DNA of 36,109 bases from Rhodocyclaceae bacterium (GCA_003157035.1 PMIF01000239.1:1-36109); one strand, 5' to 3'. Shown: positions 23,786-32,665, counted from the stretch's first letter. A program made the numbers and translations. The notes: generated by a model not told the origin, from the sequence alone.

Positions 23786-26337
23786 CTGCCGCCGCCGCCC
23801 AGCTGCCGCACCTCTCGTCATTGCTCGACGAACTCCTCGACAAGCCGGAGGAGCAACGCCTGGCCTGGCTGGCAGCACGCACCGACCTGTCCGAGGCACT
23901 GAAGGAGCAACTGCGCGATGTCCTGGCGCGGGATGCCGCCGGCGAGCTGACCCTGCCGCCGCCCCCGCGCTACGACGAGGCCGAACTCGACGAACTCGGC
24001 GCCGATGACGACGGCAATCCGCTGGCCGCCGATCAAACCGTGGGCTCCTACCGCCTGATCCGCCAGCTCGGCCGGGGCGGCATGGGCGTCGTCTGGCTGG
24101 CCGAACGTGCCGACGGCACTTTCGCCCGCCAAGTTGCCCTCAAGCTGCCACACAGCAGCCTCGACCGCCGGCAACTGGCCGACCGCTTCGCCCGCGAACG
24201 CGACATTCTCGCCAGTCTTGCCCACCCCCACATCGCCAGGCTCTACGACGCCGGCGTCACCGACGACGGCAGGCCGTGGTTGGCCATGGAATACGTCGAG
24301 GGACAAGCCCTGAGCGAGTACTGCCGCCAACGCAACATCGACCTTCGCGGCCGGCTCCGCCTCTTCCTGCAAATCCTGCGCGCCATTCAGTATGCCCATA
24401 CCGAACAGGTGATCCATCGCGATCTCAAGCCGGGCAATATCCTCGTCACCGCCGACGGCTACGTCCGCCTGCTCGACTTCGGCATCGCCAAACTGCTCGA
24501 TGACGAGCGGCGCGCCGCCGACACCCCACTTACCCAGTTCGGCGACCGGCCGCTCACCCTCCACTACGCCTCCCCCGAGCAGATCCTCGACCATCCGCTC
24601 GGCATCGGCGCAGACCTCTATTCCCTGGGTGTCATCGGCTACGAGTTGCTGGCAGAACACTCACCCTACCGGCCGGACCGCGACACTGCCAGCGCCCTCG
24701 AGGAGGCTGTCTTGCACGGCGAGCCCTGGCTCGCCAGTCAGGCCGCGGCCGGCAAGGTGCCCTGGGCCCGGCAATTGCGCGGCGACCTCGATACCATTTT
24801 CACCAAAGCCTTGAAGAAGGCCCCGGCGGACCGCTACCCTACCGCCAATGCCTTTGCCGAAGACATCGAGCGCTACCTCGCCGGCGAACCGGTACTGGCC
24901 CAGCCCGACTCCGTATGGTATCGGACTACCAAATTCGTCCGCCGCTACCGCTGGGGCGTCGCCGCCGTCACTGGCATCGTGCTCGCCCTCAGCATCGGCC
25001 TTGGCGTCGCGGTGTGGCAGGCGCGGGAGGCAAGAATGCAAATGGATATCGCCATGCGGCAGGAAGCCATTGCCCGCAAGGAAGCGCAGGTTGCCAATTC
25101 CGTCAAAGACTTCATTCGAGGAATATTTGTTGCCAACTCCAGCCAGCGGGCCGATCCGAGCAAGGCCCGCGAGGCAACCGCGCGCGAACTGCTCGACATC
25201 GGCGCACGGAAGATCGATAGCGCGCTGGCCGACGCACCCGAGGCTCATCAGGAAATGCTCATCACCTTTGCCGAGCTCTACTCCCAGCTGGGCCTGCCGG
25301 CCCGATCGCTGGAGTTCACCCGGCGACGGATCGAGCTCCTGCAAGGAATGAAGAATGTGAATGTGGAGGATCGCGTCTATTCGCAGTTGACGCATGCACT
25401 AATGCTGCGCAGCGTATCGATCGATAATCCCGACCAGCGGCAAGCATTCGAAGAAGCCGATGCCACGGCCAAGACGGCAATCGATCAGCCGGCGCTGCGC
25501 GGCGTGGTTCTGAGCATCGCTTCCGAGTATTTTGCCGACTACGATTTTTTCCGTGCCCTTGGCGATGCCCATCAGGCGCTCGCACTTGGCCACGGCAGCG
25601 ATGAATTTGCCGCAATTTCGATCGCCGCGGCGAAGGCCGATCTGGGGGCCGGCGATTTCGCCAGGGCCAAAGCCGAGGCTGAAGCCGGAATTGCCGAGGG
25701 CATGGCCTACAACGCGCGTGCCGGAGAAGGCAATGGCAGCTTCATGCAACTCCCCGTCTTATACGAATGCCTGGCCCGGGCCGAGGATGCATTGGGCGAC
25801 ATGGCGGGCGCCGAGGCGCATTTGCGCCAAGCAATGCAAGGGATAAGCAAGGTCTTTGGCGAGGGCGACCGGGAAGTCCTAAGCATCCAGGCCCGGTTGG
25901 CATTGTTTCTGCTGAGCCACGGCAAAGCCGCAGAAGGTAACGCGCTGCTAGCGCAGACAACCAGGCTGCTCGCCAAACCATCGACAGGCAGTTCCCGCCA
26001 TGCGTTTAGTGCACTTGCCGTTACTGGGGCAGCCCAGGCAGAGGCAGGTCGCTTCCGCGAAGCGCTGGCCACATTGACCAAAGCGTTGGCAATGCGCGCC
26101 TCCACCATTGATGCCTCGCCCTCTATCGCCGAGGTATTGCGCGTCCAGTCACGAGCACTGATCGGGTTGGGGCGGCGTGCCGAAGCGGCTCAGGTTCTCG
26201 CTCGCGCCGTCGCCATGAGAGAAAAGGCCGGCATTCAGGCGCCTGCAATGCTTCGAGAAGAAGCCATGCTGCGTGCCCGCCTGCTGACAGCCGACAACCG
26301 CCACCACCAAGCGACAGCGCGGCTCGCCAGCCGGTAG
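23782..26337 (+). CDS. Transmembrane Ser/Thr protein kinase with C-terminal TPR-like domain
   Basis: An 851-residue Hanks-type kinase. An acidic N-terminal region (1-85) precedes the kinase domain: glycine loop LGRGGMGVVW (96-105), K121 in VALK, HRDLKPGN with catalytic D214, DFG at 232-234, and YASPEQ in the activation segment. One transmembrane helix (391-412, WGVAAVTGIVLALSIGLGVAVW in part) separates it from an external part of about 440 residues made of helical TPR-like repeats, which would sense or bind partners. The kinase side is cytoplasmic. Overlap with the sigma factor gene by four bases implies one operon and a shared signalling role. The active site is intact. Confidence 0.92.
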   Translation: MTAAAAQLPHLSSLLDELLDKPEEQRLAWLAARTDLSEALKEQLRDVLARDAAGELTLPPPPRYDEAELDELGADDDGNPLAADQTVGSYRLIRQLGRGGMGVVWLAERADGTFARQVALKLPHSSLDRRQLADRFARERDILASLAHPHIARLYDAGVTDDGRPWLAMEYVEGQALSEYCRQRNIDLRGRLRLFLQILRAIQYAHTEQVIHRDLKPGNILVTADGYVRLLDFGIAKLLDDERRAADTPLTQFGDRPLTLHYASPEQILDHPLGIGADLYSLGVIGYELLAEHSPYRPDRDTASALEEAVLHGEPWLASQAAAGKVPWARQLRGDLDTIFTKALKKAPADRYPTANAFAEDIERYLAGEPVLAQPDSVWYRTTKFVRRYRWGVAAVTGIVLALSIGLGVAVWQAREARMQMDIAMRQEAIARKEAQVANSVKDFIRGIFVANSSQRADPSKAREATARELLDIGARKIDSALADAPEAHQEMLITFAELYSQLGLPARSLEFTRRRIELLQGMKNVNVEDRVYSQLTHALMLRSVSIDNPDQRQAFEEADATAKTAIDQPALRGVVLSIASEYFADYDFFRALGDAHQALALGHGSDEFAAISIAAAKADLGAGDFARAKAEAEAGIAEGMAYNARAGEGNGSFMQLPVLYECLARAEDALGDMAGAEAHLRQAMQGISKVFGEGDREVLSIQARLALFLLSHGKAAEGNALLAQTTRLLAKPSTGSSRHAFSALAVTGAAQAEAGRFREALATLTKALAMRASTIDASPSIAEVLRVQSRALIGLGRRAEAAQVLARAVAMREKAGIQAPAMLREEAMLRARLLTADNRHHQATARLASR

Positions 26338-26628
26338 CCGGGGAACAGCGCAAAGCCGAATTCGCTGGTCGCGGCCGGCGGTTCGGCGCCGGGCTGCGCC
26401 GCAGTGGCCAGGCCATCGGCGATGTGCGCCGAAAGCCGCAGACGCGGCTACCGGAAAAATTTCTTCGTCACGATGTCGTACCCCGGTTCGGAAGTGCGTA
26501 CTGGTCAACATGCATCGCCACGCAACCGGAGCACGAACGAAACAACCATCGACAAGACAGGTTCCCATACCTAGGTCAAGTCGGAAAACCGTCCTGCCAA
26601 ATCCACAACCCGCCCCACCGGAGAAATC

Positions 26629-27369
26629 ATGCTGATCAATAAGACAGTCATCGCAGCTCTCGCTTCCGTCTGCTTGAGCATTGGCCCTGCCTATGCGAAC
26701 ACCATCGATACGACGCCTGAGTGGACTGGCGGGCGAGGTGCAGGATGGGGCGTGGGTACCAATAACCCAGACACCTTCGGCGAAACCTTCCAGGCAGCCG
26801 GTAGCCAGCTCAATGACTTCGCGTTCTGGATAAACACTACCGGTGCCGATATCGCCGCACTGGCCCAAGTGTATTCCTGGTCGGGCGATCTCAAGGGGGT
26901 CGGGACGGCCACCGGGGCACCACTGTTCAGCAGTGTGGTCGATGTGTATGCCAACAGCCTGCTTCCTCTTAGCATCGGCACGGGCGGCTTGTCGCTGACG
27001 ACTGGCGCTCAGTATGTGGCCTTGTTGACGATAACGTCGGTGACTCTTCCTGCCAATCAGCCTGACTATTTTGGCGCTGAGTGGGCCCTCAATGATGGCC
27101 CTTCATTGGTACCGAACGACGGGCAATTCGTCTACATGAATAGCAACGGCGACTTGGCGGCACTCAGCAGTCAGCCATGGTATTCCAGTGGAACTAGCCT
27201 GTCGTGGATTGCCGATTTCTCCAGTGACGCGAACGTACCCGGCGGCAATGTTCCCGAGCCCGCAGGCATCGCCCTGCTTGCGATTGGCCTGGTGGGCATG
27301 GGCTTAGCCCGTCGCCGGGGCAGCACAACGCGAAGCCACTTCATTCAACCAGCAGGGAGCAACTCTTGA
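26629..27369 (+). CDS. PEP-CTERM sorted exported protein
   Basis: A 246-residue protein with a signal peptide (MLINKTVIAALASVCLSIGPAYA) and a C-terminal PEP-CTERM tripartite signal: VPEPAGIALLAIGLVGMGL followed by ARRRG. Such proteins are processed by exosortase/EpsH and delivered to the outer surface or exopolysaccharide. The middle part (NDFAFWINTTGADIAALAQ...) is beta-rich, low in cysteine and not assigned to a family. GGAG at 26619-26622 precedes ATG 26629. The 291 bases between the kinase stop and this gene contain no gene. The next gene overlaps its stop. No exosortase gene is in the window. Confidence 0.88.
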   Translation: MLINKTVIAALASVCLSIGPAYANTIDTTPEWTGGRGAGWGVGTNNPDTFGETFQAAGSQLNDFAFWINTTGADIAALAQVYSWSGDLKGVGTATGAPLFSSVVDVYANSLLPLSIGTGGLSLTTGAQYVALLTITSVTLPANQPDYFGAEWALNDGPSLVPNDGQFVYMNSNGDLAALSSQPWYSSGTSLSWIADFSSDANVPGGNVPEPAGIALLAIGLVGMGLARRRGSTTRSHFIQPAGSNS

Positions 27370-27650
27370 CCAAGACCATCCTTTTACCGCGCCTGTTGTG
27401 CGCCATCGTCGCGAGCGCGACTCTCTTCTGCGCCGCCGCGCACGCCGACGGCACCAACGATCCGGCCAAGGCGCGCGCCGATTGCCAAAAGCAAGGCCGC
27501 GCGACGACACCGACGGAGCTGAAGCAGTGCTGCGGGGACTACATCCTCGTTGCCGATATGAAGCGCCAGCGACAGCTCGAAGCGCAGTGCGCCGGCGGCG
27601 GTGATGCCAAACCGTCCAGCAAACCGGCAAAGACTGGCGGATCGTCCTGA
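27366..27650 (+). CDS. Small exported cysteine-containing protein
   Basis: 94 residues from TTG 27366, overlapping the PEP-CTERM stop by four bases (TTGA), so probably translationally coupled. It has a signal peptide (LLCAIVASATLFCAAAHA), then a mature part of about 67 residues with four cysteines (ADCQKQG, LKQCCGDY, EAQCAGG) and a Lys/Ser/Gly-rich tail. No family recognised. Position between two surface-sorted proteins suggests an envelope role. Confidence 0.6.
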   Translation: MTKTILLPRLLCAIVASATLFCAAAHADGTNDPAKARADCQKQGRATTPTELKQCCGDYILVADMKRQRQLEAQCAGGGDAKPSSKPAKTGGSS

Positions 27651-27705
27651 ATCGGCCATCTGCCTGTATCGACAACCTTCGGAACGACTTTTGGGGGAAG
27701 TACCA

Positions 27706-29037
27706 ATGATATTTTCAGTTCGCCAGCGCGTCGCGCTCCTGGCCATGCTCACCGCCGCCGGCACGGCGCTGGCGGCACCATTCGCCTACCTTACCGTTGG
27801 CTCGAACGAAGTCAAGGTCGTCGACATGGCGACCAATACCGTCACTACGACCATTCCCGTCGGCACCTTACCGTTCGGCGTCGCGGTCAATTCGGCGGGC
27901 AGCAGGGTTTATGTCAGCAACATCGGCGACAATACGCTCTCCGTCATCGATACCGCCAGCAATAGCGTGGTCGCCACGGTCCCCGTGGGCCAGTATCCTT
28001 ATGGTGTGGCGGTCAATCCTTCCGGGACACGGGCCTATGTGGTCAACGCCAACGATGGCACAGTCTCGGTCATCGATACCGCCACCAATACCGTAGCGGC
28101 GACCGTCGCGATTGGCACCAGTCCCCTTGGCATCGTGGTCAGTCCCGACGGAACGCGTGTGTATGTGACAGACAATTACGCCGTGACCGTGGTCGACACC
28201 GGTACCAACAGCGCCATCGCCACCATCCCCCTGACCGGGTACCCTTACAGCTATGGCGTTGCCATTAATCCGGCAGGCACGCGCCTGTATGTTACGGCCC
28301 CACAAGCCGATCAAGTGCAGGTCATCGATACCGGAACCAATTTGGTGATCGCGACTATTCCTGTCGGGCCACACCCAAATGGCATCGCGGTCAATCCGGC
28401 CGGCACACGGATCTATGTCACCAACAATAGCTCTCAGGCGAACTCGGTGTCGGTCATCGACGCCGCGACGAACGCCGTGGTGGCCACCGTTGGCGTCGGC
28501 TCGATGCCCCTCGGCATCGCGGTCAACGCGACGGGAACCGCCGTCTACGTCGCCAATGATGGCGATTTCAACGCAACGGTGATCAACACCGCGAGCAATA
28601 CCGTCACTGCCACTATCGCCCTTGGTAGCGTTCCCATCGCATTCGGCCAGTTCATTGCGCCCGCCGCCGGCGGTACTGCAGCCCCGACCATCGCCGGTAG
28701 CGCGCCCGGTGGCACGGTAGGGACCGCCTACGGCTTCGCGCCGACGGCAACCGGTTCACCGACTTTCTCGGCCACCGGCCTACCGCCTGGATTGAGCATC
28801 GACGGCGGCACTGGCGCCGTCACCGGCACGCCGACGACGGCAGGCAGTTTCAATCTGGTCGTCACCGCGACCAACGCCGGCGGCTCGGCGACGCTCAACG
28901 CCACCATTGTCATCGCGCCGGCCGCAACGGGACCGGTAGCGGCGACGTCGGTTCCGACCTTGTCCGAGTGGGGCGTAATGCTGCTTTCGCTGTTGCTGGC
29001 ACTGGGTGGCGTCCGGTTCGTACGCAGAGCGCGCTAG
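27706..29037 (+). CDS. YVTN beta-propeller protein with Ig-like domain and IPTL-CTERM anchor
   Basis: 443 residues from ATG 27706, with GGGGGAAG at 27693-27700 as ribosome binding site. After a signal peptide (VALLAMLTAAGTALAAP) come seven units of the YVTN type, each with a V(I/V)D-TNxV strand pair and a GxAVNPxGTRxYV(T/S)N turn, which would close a seven-bladed propeller (about 25-320). A putative Ig-like domain follows (about 330-405, ATGLPPGLSIDGGTGAVTGT). The C-terminus VPTLSEWGVMLLSLLLALGGV with RRAR is an IPTL-CTERM sorting signal. It is the second protein in this cluster with a dedicated C-terminal sorting tag. Confidence 0.93.
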   Translation: MIFSVRQRVALLAMLTAAGTALAAPFAYLTVGSNEVKVVDMATNTVTTTIPVGTLPFGVAVNSAGSRVYVSNIGDNTLSVIDTASNSVVATVPVGQYPYGVAVNPSGTRAYVVNANDGTVSVIDTATNTVAATVAIGTSPLGIVVSPDGTRVYVTDNYAVTVVDTGTNSAIATIPLTGYPYSYGVAINPAGTRLYVTAPQADQVQVIDTGTNLVIATIPVGPHPNGIAVNPAGTRIYVTNNSSQANSVSVIDAATNAVVATVGVGSMPLGIAVNATGTAVYVANDGDFNATVINTASNTVTATIALGSVPIAFGQFIAPAAGGTAAPTIAGSAPGGTVGTAYGFAPTATGSPTFSATGLPPGLSIDGGTGAVTGTPTTAGSFNLVVTATNAGGSATLNATIVIAPAATGPVAATSVPTLSEWGVMLLSLLLALGGVRFVRRAR

Positions 29038-29067
29038 GATCCGCCGCTTCGTCGCGCTGTTCGGCAC

Positions 29068-29094
29068 CCCATGCTGCAACCGGTGCAGCATGGG
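29068..29094 (+). terminator. Hairpin terminator after the YVTN/IPTL gene
   Basis: A perfect 11-bp stem (29068-29078 with 29084-29094) and a five-base loop stand 30 bases after the stop codon. The following bases (ATGCTTTCCTT) are only moderately T-rich, so strength is uncertain. Confidence 0.7.
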
Positions 29095-29734
29095 ATGCTT
29101 TCCTTCACGTCCCTGTTGGCGCAATCCAGCGCGTGGCTGGTGACGCCCTTCGATGCCCACGCCGCCCCTGGCAAGGTGTCGTGGAACCGGGCCTCGGCTT
29201 CGGCGTGTCGATCGAACCGTGGGCAGCAGTGCCTCCGACCGCAGGACGTGACGGCGGCATCGCGCCATGAGACGGTCGGACGCCTGCTATATGTCATCAT
29301 TCCTTTCAGGGCACCGGACTGCCGCACGATGGGCCCCGATCGGAGTGGTGGCAACGTGTTCGTCAACCGCCGGTGGAATTCCTCAATGTCGGGAATCCCT
29401 TGCATCACCGCCGTCCGAGCCGAGCAGAAAGCAGGGTCACGGAGGACAGGGCCCGGCCATCAACGGCCATACACCTTGCCGCCGAACCCGGCATTTGACC
29501 GGCTGGTCTCTGCCGTACATGAGACATTGACCGGCTTCCGGCGAGCCGAACTGCGACAAACGGTCGCGGTCATGAAATCTTCATTGACGAGACGTTGACA
29601 ACGTCGTATGCGATATGACATTAGCGGATGCTGATCGGCTACTGATGTGGTCGGAGTTGGCTAACCGCATTCCCAGAGAGAGTTGTTGATTAGGTTCGGT
29701 TCCCATTGCTCGCGTTGCCGAACGCGCAGTAAGC
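29095..29734. other. Gene-free stretch with a perfect palindrome
   Basis: Open frames here have no family character. Features are a degenerate repeat-like motif near 29526 and GACGTTG-A-CAACGTC at 29591-29605, a 15-bp perfect palindrome containing TTGACA (29595-29600), which could be an operator over a weak promoter for the broken gene at 29735. Confidence 0.5.
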
Positions 29735-29899
29735 ATGAGCGACATCAAACTATTCCGCGTTGTCGAAGGCCAGGCCGCCGAGCTTCGGCGCGCCGCCTCC
29801 GATGTAGAGAAACCCCTGCACCCGGGGGGCGGTTCCATGTGGTCGCAGGCCCGGAAGGGTAGCTACGGGCTGGAAGCTGGCCAGGGATGGTGGGCTTGA
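29735..29899 (+). pseudogene. N-terminal fragment of a DUF91/DUF5655-like nuclease-fold protein
   Basis: The frame opens MSDIKLFRVVEGQAAEL and continues RRAASDVEKPLHP, which matches the start of the MSDIKLFRI family whose members have a PDDEXK-like domain. After about 30 residues similarity ends at a G-run and 25 unrelated residues lead to a stop at 29899. The stop lies inside the promoter of the next gene. Likely a deletion remnant. Confidence 0.45.
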
Positions 29900-29924
29900 C
29901 TATGCCCAATATGGGCATTAAGAT
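29896..29924 (+). promoter_or_regulatory. Promoter of the nucleotidyltransferase/HEPN pair with operator in the spacer
   Basis: TTGACT (29896-29901) and TAAGAT (29919-29924) are 17 bases apart, and the spacer is exactly the palindrome ATGCCCA-ATA-TGGGCAT. The first in-frame ATG after the -10 begins seven bases later at 29932. Confidence 0.7.
29902..29918. promoter_or_regulatory. Operator 1 (17-bp palindrome between -35 and -10)
   Basis: ATGCCCA-ATA-TGGGCAT, perfect 7-bp arms. A protein bound here would block RNA polymerase directly. The obvious candidate is the HTH domain of the gene it controls. Confidence 0.65.
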
Positions 29925-29939
29925 GCCTGAAATGGGCAT
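29923..29939. promoter_or_regulatory. Operator 2, imperfect copy 21 bp downstream
   Basis: ATGCCTG-AAA-TGGGCAT repeats operator 1 with two changes in the left arm. The 21-bp centre-to-centre spacing is two helical turns, so two dimers would sit on the same face. It overlaps the likely transcription and translation start. Confidence 0.6.
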
Positions 29940-30549
29940 GACTACCAAAACACCGACCAAACAGACCAGCCTCGCCGATGCCTTGTTCTCCGGCACGCAG
30001 CAGCGCGTGCTCGGCCTGGTGTTCGGTCAGCCGGAGCGCAGCTTCTACGCTACGGAGCTGATCGGTCTTACCGGCGGTGGCTCGGGCGCGATCCAGCGCG
30101 AGTTGGCCCGGCTGGCGCAGAGCGGCCTGGTCACGGTGCATGCAGTCGGCAACCAGAAGCACTATCAGGCGAACCCGAAGTCACCGATCTTTGTCGAGCT
30201 ATGCGGTATCGCCCAGAAGACCGTCGGCCTGGGCGAGCCGCTACGGGAAGCATTGGCGCCGCTGGCGCGGAAGATCACCGTGGCGTTCATCTATGGTTCT
30301 GTCGCGAAGAAGAAGGACACGGCGTCGAGCGACATCGACTTGATGTTGATCAGCGACAAGCTCACCTATGCCGAGGTATTCGGCACGTTGGAAGCGGTAG
30401 GCGCGCAGCTTGGTCGGCTGGTCAATCCAACGGTCTATACGCGCAAGGAACTCGCCAAACGTGTTGCCGACGACAATGCCTTCGTCAAACGCGTACTGGC
30501 GCAGCCGAAGATCTGGCTGATTGGTAGCGATGATGACCTCGCCGTTTGA
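29932..30549 (+). CDS. HTH-nucleotidyltransferase (MNT-type) antitoxin and regulator
   Basis: A 205-residue protein from ATG 29932. The N-terminal 80 residues are an ArsR-like winged helix (LFSGTQQRVLGLVFGQPERS, YATELIGLTGGGSGAIQREL, ARLAQSGLVTVHAVGNQKHY). The C-terminal half is a minimal nucleotidyltransferase with IYGSVAKKKDTASSDIDLML, that is GSx...SDID with both metal-binding aspartates. MntA-type partners AMPylate and silence HEPN toxins. The upstream in-frame ATG at 29887 lies before the promoter and is rejected. The HEPN gene overlaps the end by 20 bases. The frame is intact. Confidence 0.85.
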   Translation: MGMTTKTPTKQTSLADALFSGTQQRVLGLVFGQPERSFYATELIGLTGGGSGAIQRELARLAQSGLVTVHAVGNQKHYQANPKSPIFVELCGIAQKTVGLGEPLREALAPLARKITVAFIYGSVAKKKDTASSDIDLMLISDKLTYAEVFGTLEAVGAQLGRLVNPTVYTRKELAKRVADDNAFVKRVLAQPKIWLIGSDDDLAV

Positions 30550-30958
30550 GAATCTGGTCGGCACCGGCAAGCCGCTGAAGGCCGAACCGCCTGACGCGAA
30601 GGAGTTTGCCGGGCTACGCCGTTCCGGCGTGGTGCGACTGACAGATGCCGTCAATGAATCGCTTTCGATTGAGGGCCGCTTCGACCTTGCTTACAACGCG
30701 GCCCATTCGTTGTGTTTGGCGGCCTTGCGCTGGCACGGCTACCGCTCGGCCAATCGCTACATTGTCTTTCAGTTGCTGCCGCATACCCTGGGGCTCGGTC
30801 CCGAAGTGTGGCGCGTACTGGCCAAGTGCCACGACATCCGCAATCTGGGTGAATACGAAGGCGACCTCGATGTCGACGATCGCATCCTTGCCGATTTGAT
30901 CGCCGCCTGTCGCGTGGTGTTGGTGAAGCTTGATCAACTGCCGGCCATTGCCCCCTGA
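30530..30958 (+). CDS. HEPN-domain protein, partner of the nucleotidyltransferase
   Basis: A 142-residue helical protein: VRLTDAVNESLSIEGRFDLA, YNAAHSLCLAALRWHGYRS and RVLAKCHDIRNLGEYEGDLD fit a HEPN fold, in which the end of the last core helix carries the RNase or interaction motif. Here that segment is H-D-I-R-N-x2-E-Y rather than a strict R-x4-6-H, as in several HEPN subfamilies, so catalytic competence is unsure. The gene overlaps the nucleotidyltransferase gene; ATG 30530 or 30533 are possible starts. Together they look like an MNT-HEPN toxin-antitoxin module. Confidence 0.75.
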   Translation: MMTSPFENLVGTGKPLKAEPPDAKEFAGLRRSGVVRLTDAVNESLSIEGRFDLAYNAAHSLCLAALRWHGYRSANRYIVFQLLPHTLGLGPEVWRVLAKCHDIRNLGEYEGDLDVDDRILADLIAACRVVLVKLDQLPAIAP

Positions 30959-31326
30959 CGATCGACGTCGCTTGCCTCCTCAACGCATACCAACTCGGCA
31001 TTGAATTGCGCCGACTTCGGTAGGCGACAACGGAATCACCAGGCTGTTTTTCGTCCTGGTGCTGGTCGGCTGAACTTACCTCCGGACCCGTCCAGATCCT
31101 CGGCCTGCGGGCCAGGCGGGGACTAGACCGCTGCGCTGCATAGGCTCGCGCCAGCCGGGAATCCTGCGGCATATCCTCGCTGCGCTTCGGTAATCCTCGG
31201 CTTCTTTCGCCGGCTGTCACTCTCCTTTGCTCCGTCCCTGTTTCGCCTGGCTTGTCCGCCGGCGCTCGTCCTCGTTGCGAGACGGCTCCGAAGAGCAAGT
31301 GTTCCACCGACAAGCAGGAGGAAATC
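30959..31326. other. Leader region upstream of radC
   Basis: No gene supported. A hairpin CACCAGG/CCTGGTG around 31035-31062 may terminate the HEPN transcript. The rest is pyrimidine-rich with repeated CCTCGGC(C/T)T motifs; a promoter was not identified. Confidence 0.45.
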
Positions 31327-31893
31327 ATGACGACCAAGCAGATCCGCAGCGCCAACCAGGAAACCGGCAACGTCACTTCGCGCGGTTCCTCGCACCCCGA
31401 GACTCACCCAGGAGCACGCTTGATGACGAGGCAAGGTGCGACCGGTACCAGTGATGACGACGCGATCATTGCCCGTGCGTTGAAGATCCTTGAATTCCGC
31501 GCCAGGTATGTCGAAGACGTTTCCATTTCGTCGCCGGGCGCGGCACGGGACTACTGGCGCCTGAAGCTGGGAAGTCTGCCGCATGAAGTCTTTGGCGTTC
31601 TCTGGCTCGATGCGCAAAACCGTCTGATCGCCTTCGACGAGCTGTGCCGAGGCACATTGACCCAAACGTCGGTCTATCCCCGCGAGGTCGTCAAGGCTGC
31701 CTTGGCCCACAACGCGGCCGGCATCATCCTGGCGCACAACCACCCGAGCGGCGTTGCTGAACCGTCGTGCGCCGATGAACTGCTAACGACTTCCCTCAAA
31801 CAGGCCCTGGCCCTCGTCGACGTGCGTGTCCTGGACCATCTGGTCGTCGCTGCCACCGCCGTAACTTCTTTCGCCGAGCGAGGGCTGATTTGA
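31327..31893 (+). CDS. RadC-like JAB-domain protein
   Basis: A 188-residue protein with the MPN/JAB metalloprotease-like fold: [40 protein letters not shown], then the metal site [15 protein letters not shown] (H137, H139, D150). RadC-like proteins are common on mobile elements and defence islands; despite the name their role in DNA repair is not established. The 55-residue N-terminus is not conserved-looking. CAGGAGG at 31315-31321 supports ATG 31327, rather than the upstream frame opening at 31252. The HhH domain of full-length chromosomal RadC is absent. Confidence 0.85.
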   Translation: MTTKQIRSANQETGNVTSRGSSHPETHPGARLMTRQGATGTSDDDAIIARALKILEFRARYVEDVSISSPGAARDYWRLKLGSLPHEVFGVLWLDAQNRLIAFDELCRGTLTQTSVYPREVVKAALAHNAAGIILAHNHPSGVAEPSCADELLTTSLKQALALVDVRVLDHLVVAATAVTSFAERGLI

Positions 31894-31895
31894 AA

Positions 31896-31915
31896 GTGCC
31901 GACGAAGGTCGGCAC
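31896..31915 (+). terminator. Hairpin just after radC
   Basis: GTGCCGAC-GAAG-GTCGGCAC, a perfect 8-bp stem with a GNRA-like loop, begins three bases after the stop. There is no T run, so it may stabilise the 3' end rather than terminate. Confidence 0.5.
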
Positions 31916-31982
31916 GGCGACTCTAGGCCGATCAGTTTGGCTGAGTGATAGATAAGCTGGACGAACAGCGATACTGTCGAGT

Positions 31983-32150
31983 GTGGCGGTTCGTCCCCAA
32001 GGCGATAACACCCTGAGCCGCTTCGTGACCCGCGTGGTCAAGATTGCGGAGGTATTCCCCGACGAGCAGATTGTTGCGACGCTGCCGCAAGAATTGACCT
32101 GGATGTCAGCATGTGATTGTGCCGGCAAGCCGCATTTCAGCCGCTGCTGA
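31983..32150 (+). pseudogene. Fragment of a YhcG-type (DUF1016) PDDEXK nuclease protein
   Basis: The frame reads LSRFVTRVVKIAEVFPDEQI followed by VATLPQELTWMS, a clear match to the N-terminal DUF1016 signature (FAExFPDxQIVATLSxQLSWSH). Similarity breaks right after TW, where WSHF is expected, and a stop follows at 32148. Both ends and the nuclease domain are missing. Confidence 0.6.
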
Positions 32151-32214
32151 CATTGGATTCAGCCTTAACGGCAAATGAATGGCGATCCGGCGCAGGAGCT
32201 TGTCTTCTCGACCG

Positions 32215-32658
32215 TCAGACCACTACTAGCTCGATCCGCTTGCCCAAGGCGTGCAACGCGCGTTCCAGCGCCGGGACCTTGGTGCCGTGCTTCGGGTCGA
32301 GCATGCGCCTGGTTTCCTTCTCATCCAGGCCCAGGCGACCTGCCAACTCGGCCTTGGATACGTTCTGCTCGCGCATCGATACATAGACGGCAGCCTTCAT
32401 CGCCGTGTTGATCGGCACACGTGCCAGATGTTCGCTGCGCTTCTTGGCTGAGGGTGCCGGGATATCCAAGCCATCCTCGATCCGCATTTCGATAGCTGCT
32501 TCCAGGGCGCCCTCGGCCTCGCTGATGGCGTCCTCGATGGCTTCACCTTGGGTCACTACTTCGGGAACATCGCGACAGGTGACGACATAGCCACCATCCA
32601 CCTTGTCGGCGGTCAGGGTCACAGGATAGGCGAACGTTAGAAACCGGCTACCTTTCAT
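32215..32658 (-). CDS. hicB: HicB-family antitoxin with HTH domain
   Basis: A 147-residue protein. The N-terminal half has the partial RNase H-like HicB fold (FAYPVTLTADKVDGGYVVTC, RDVPEVVTQGEAIEDAISEA, EGALEAAIEMRIEDG). The C-terminal half holds an HTH (VYVSMREQNVSKAELAGRLG, LDEKETRRMLDP) ending LERALHALGKRIELVVV. It is the DNA-binding antitoxin of HicAB modules. No hicA is found directly up- or downstream on either strand, so it is an orphan or regulates another locus. Start ATG 32658 lies seven bases after a -10 hexamer, so the mRNA is probably leaderless. Confidence 0.85.
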   Translation of the reverse strand: MKGSRFLTFAYPVTLTADKVDGGYVVTCRDVPEVVTQGEAIEDAISEAEGALEAAIEMRIEDGLDIPAPSAKKRSEHLARVPINTAMKAAVYVSMREQNVSKAELAGRLGLDEKETRRMLDPKHGTKVPALERALHALGKRIELVVV

Positions 32659-32665
32659 GACTTGC

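Noticed and set aside
23140-26530. Shared motif ATGCATCGCC near 23146 and 26511 as a common sigma-dependent promoter
   Set aside because: Only ten bases match and the flanks differ; likely chance without more examples.
29071-29598. 175-codon plus-strand frame after the YVTN gene
   Set aside because: It starts inside the terminator hairpin and has no family resemblance, export signal or ribosome binding site.
29887-29931. Upstream ATG extension of the nucleotidyltransferase protein
   Set aside because: The added codons are the promoter and operator sequence itself; the methionine-rich run is a by-product of ATGGGCAT repeats.
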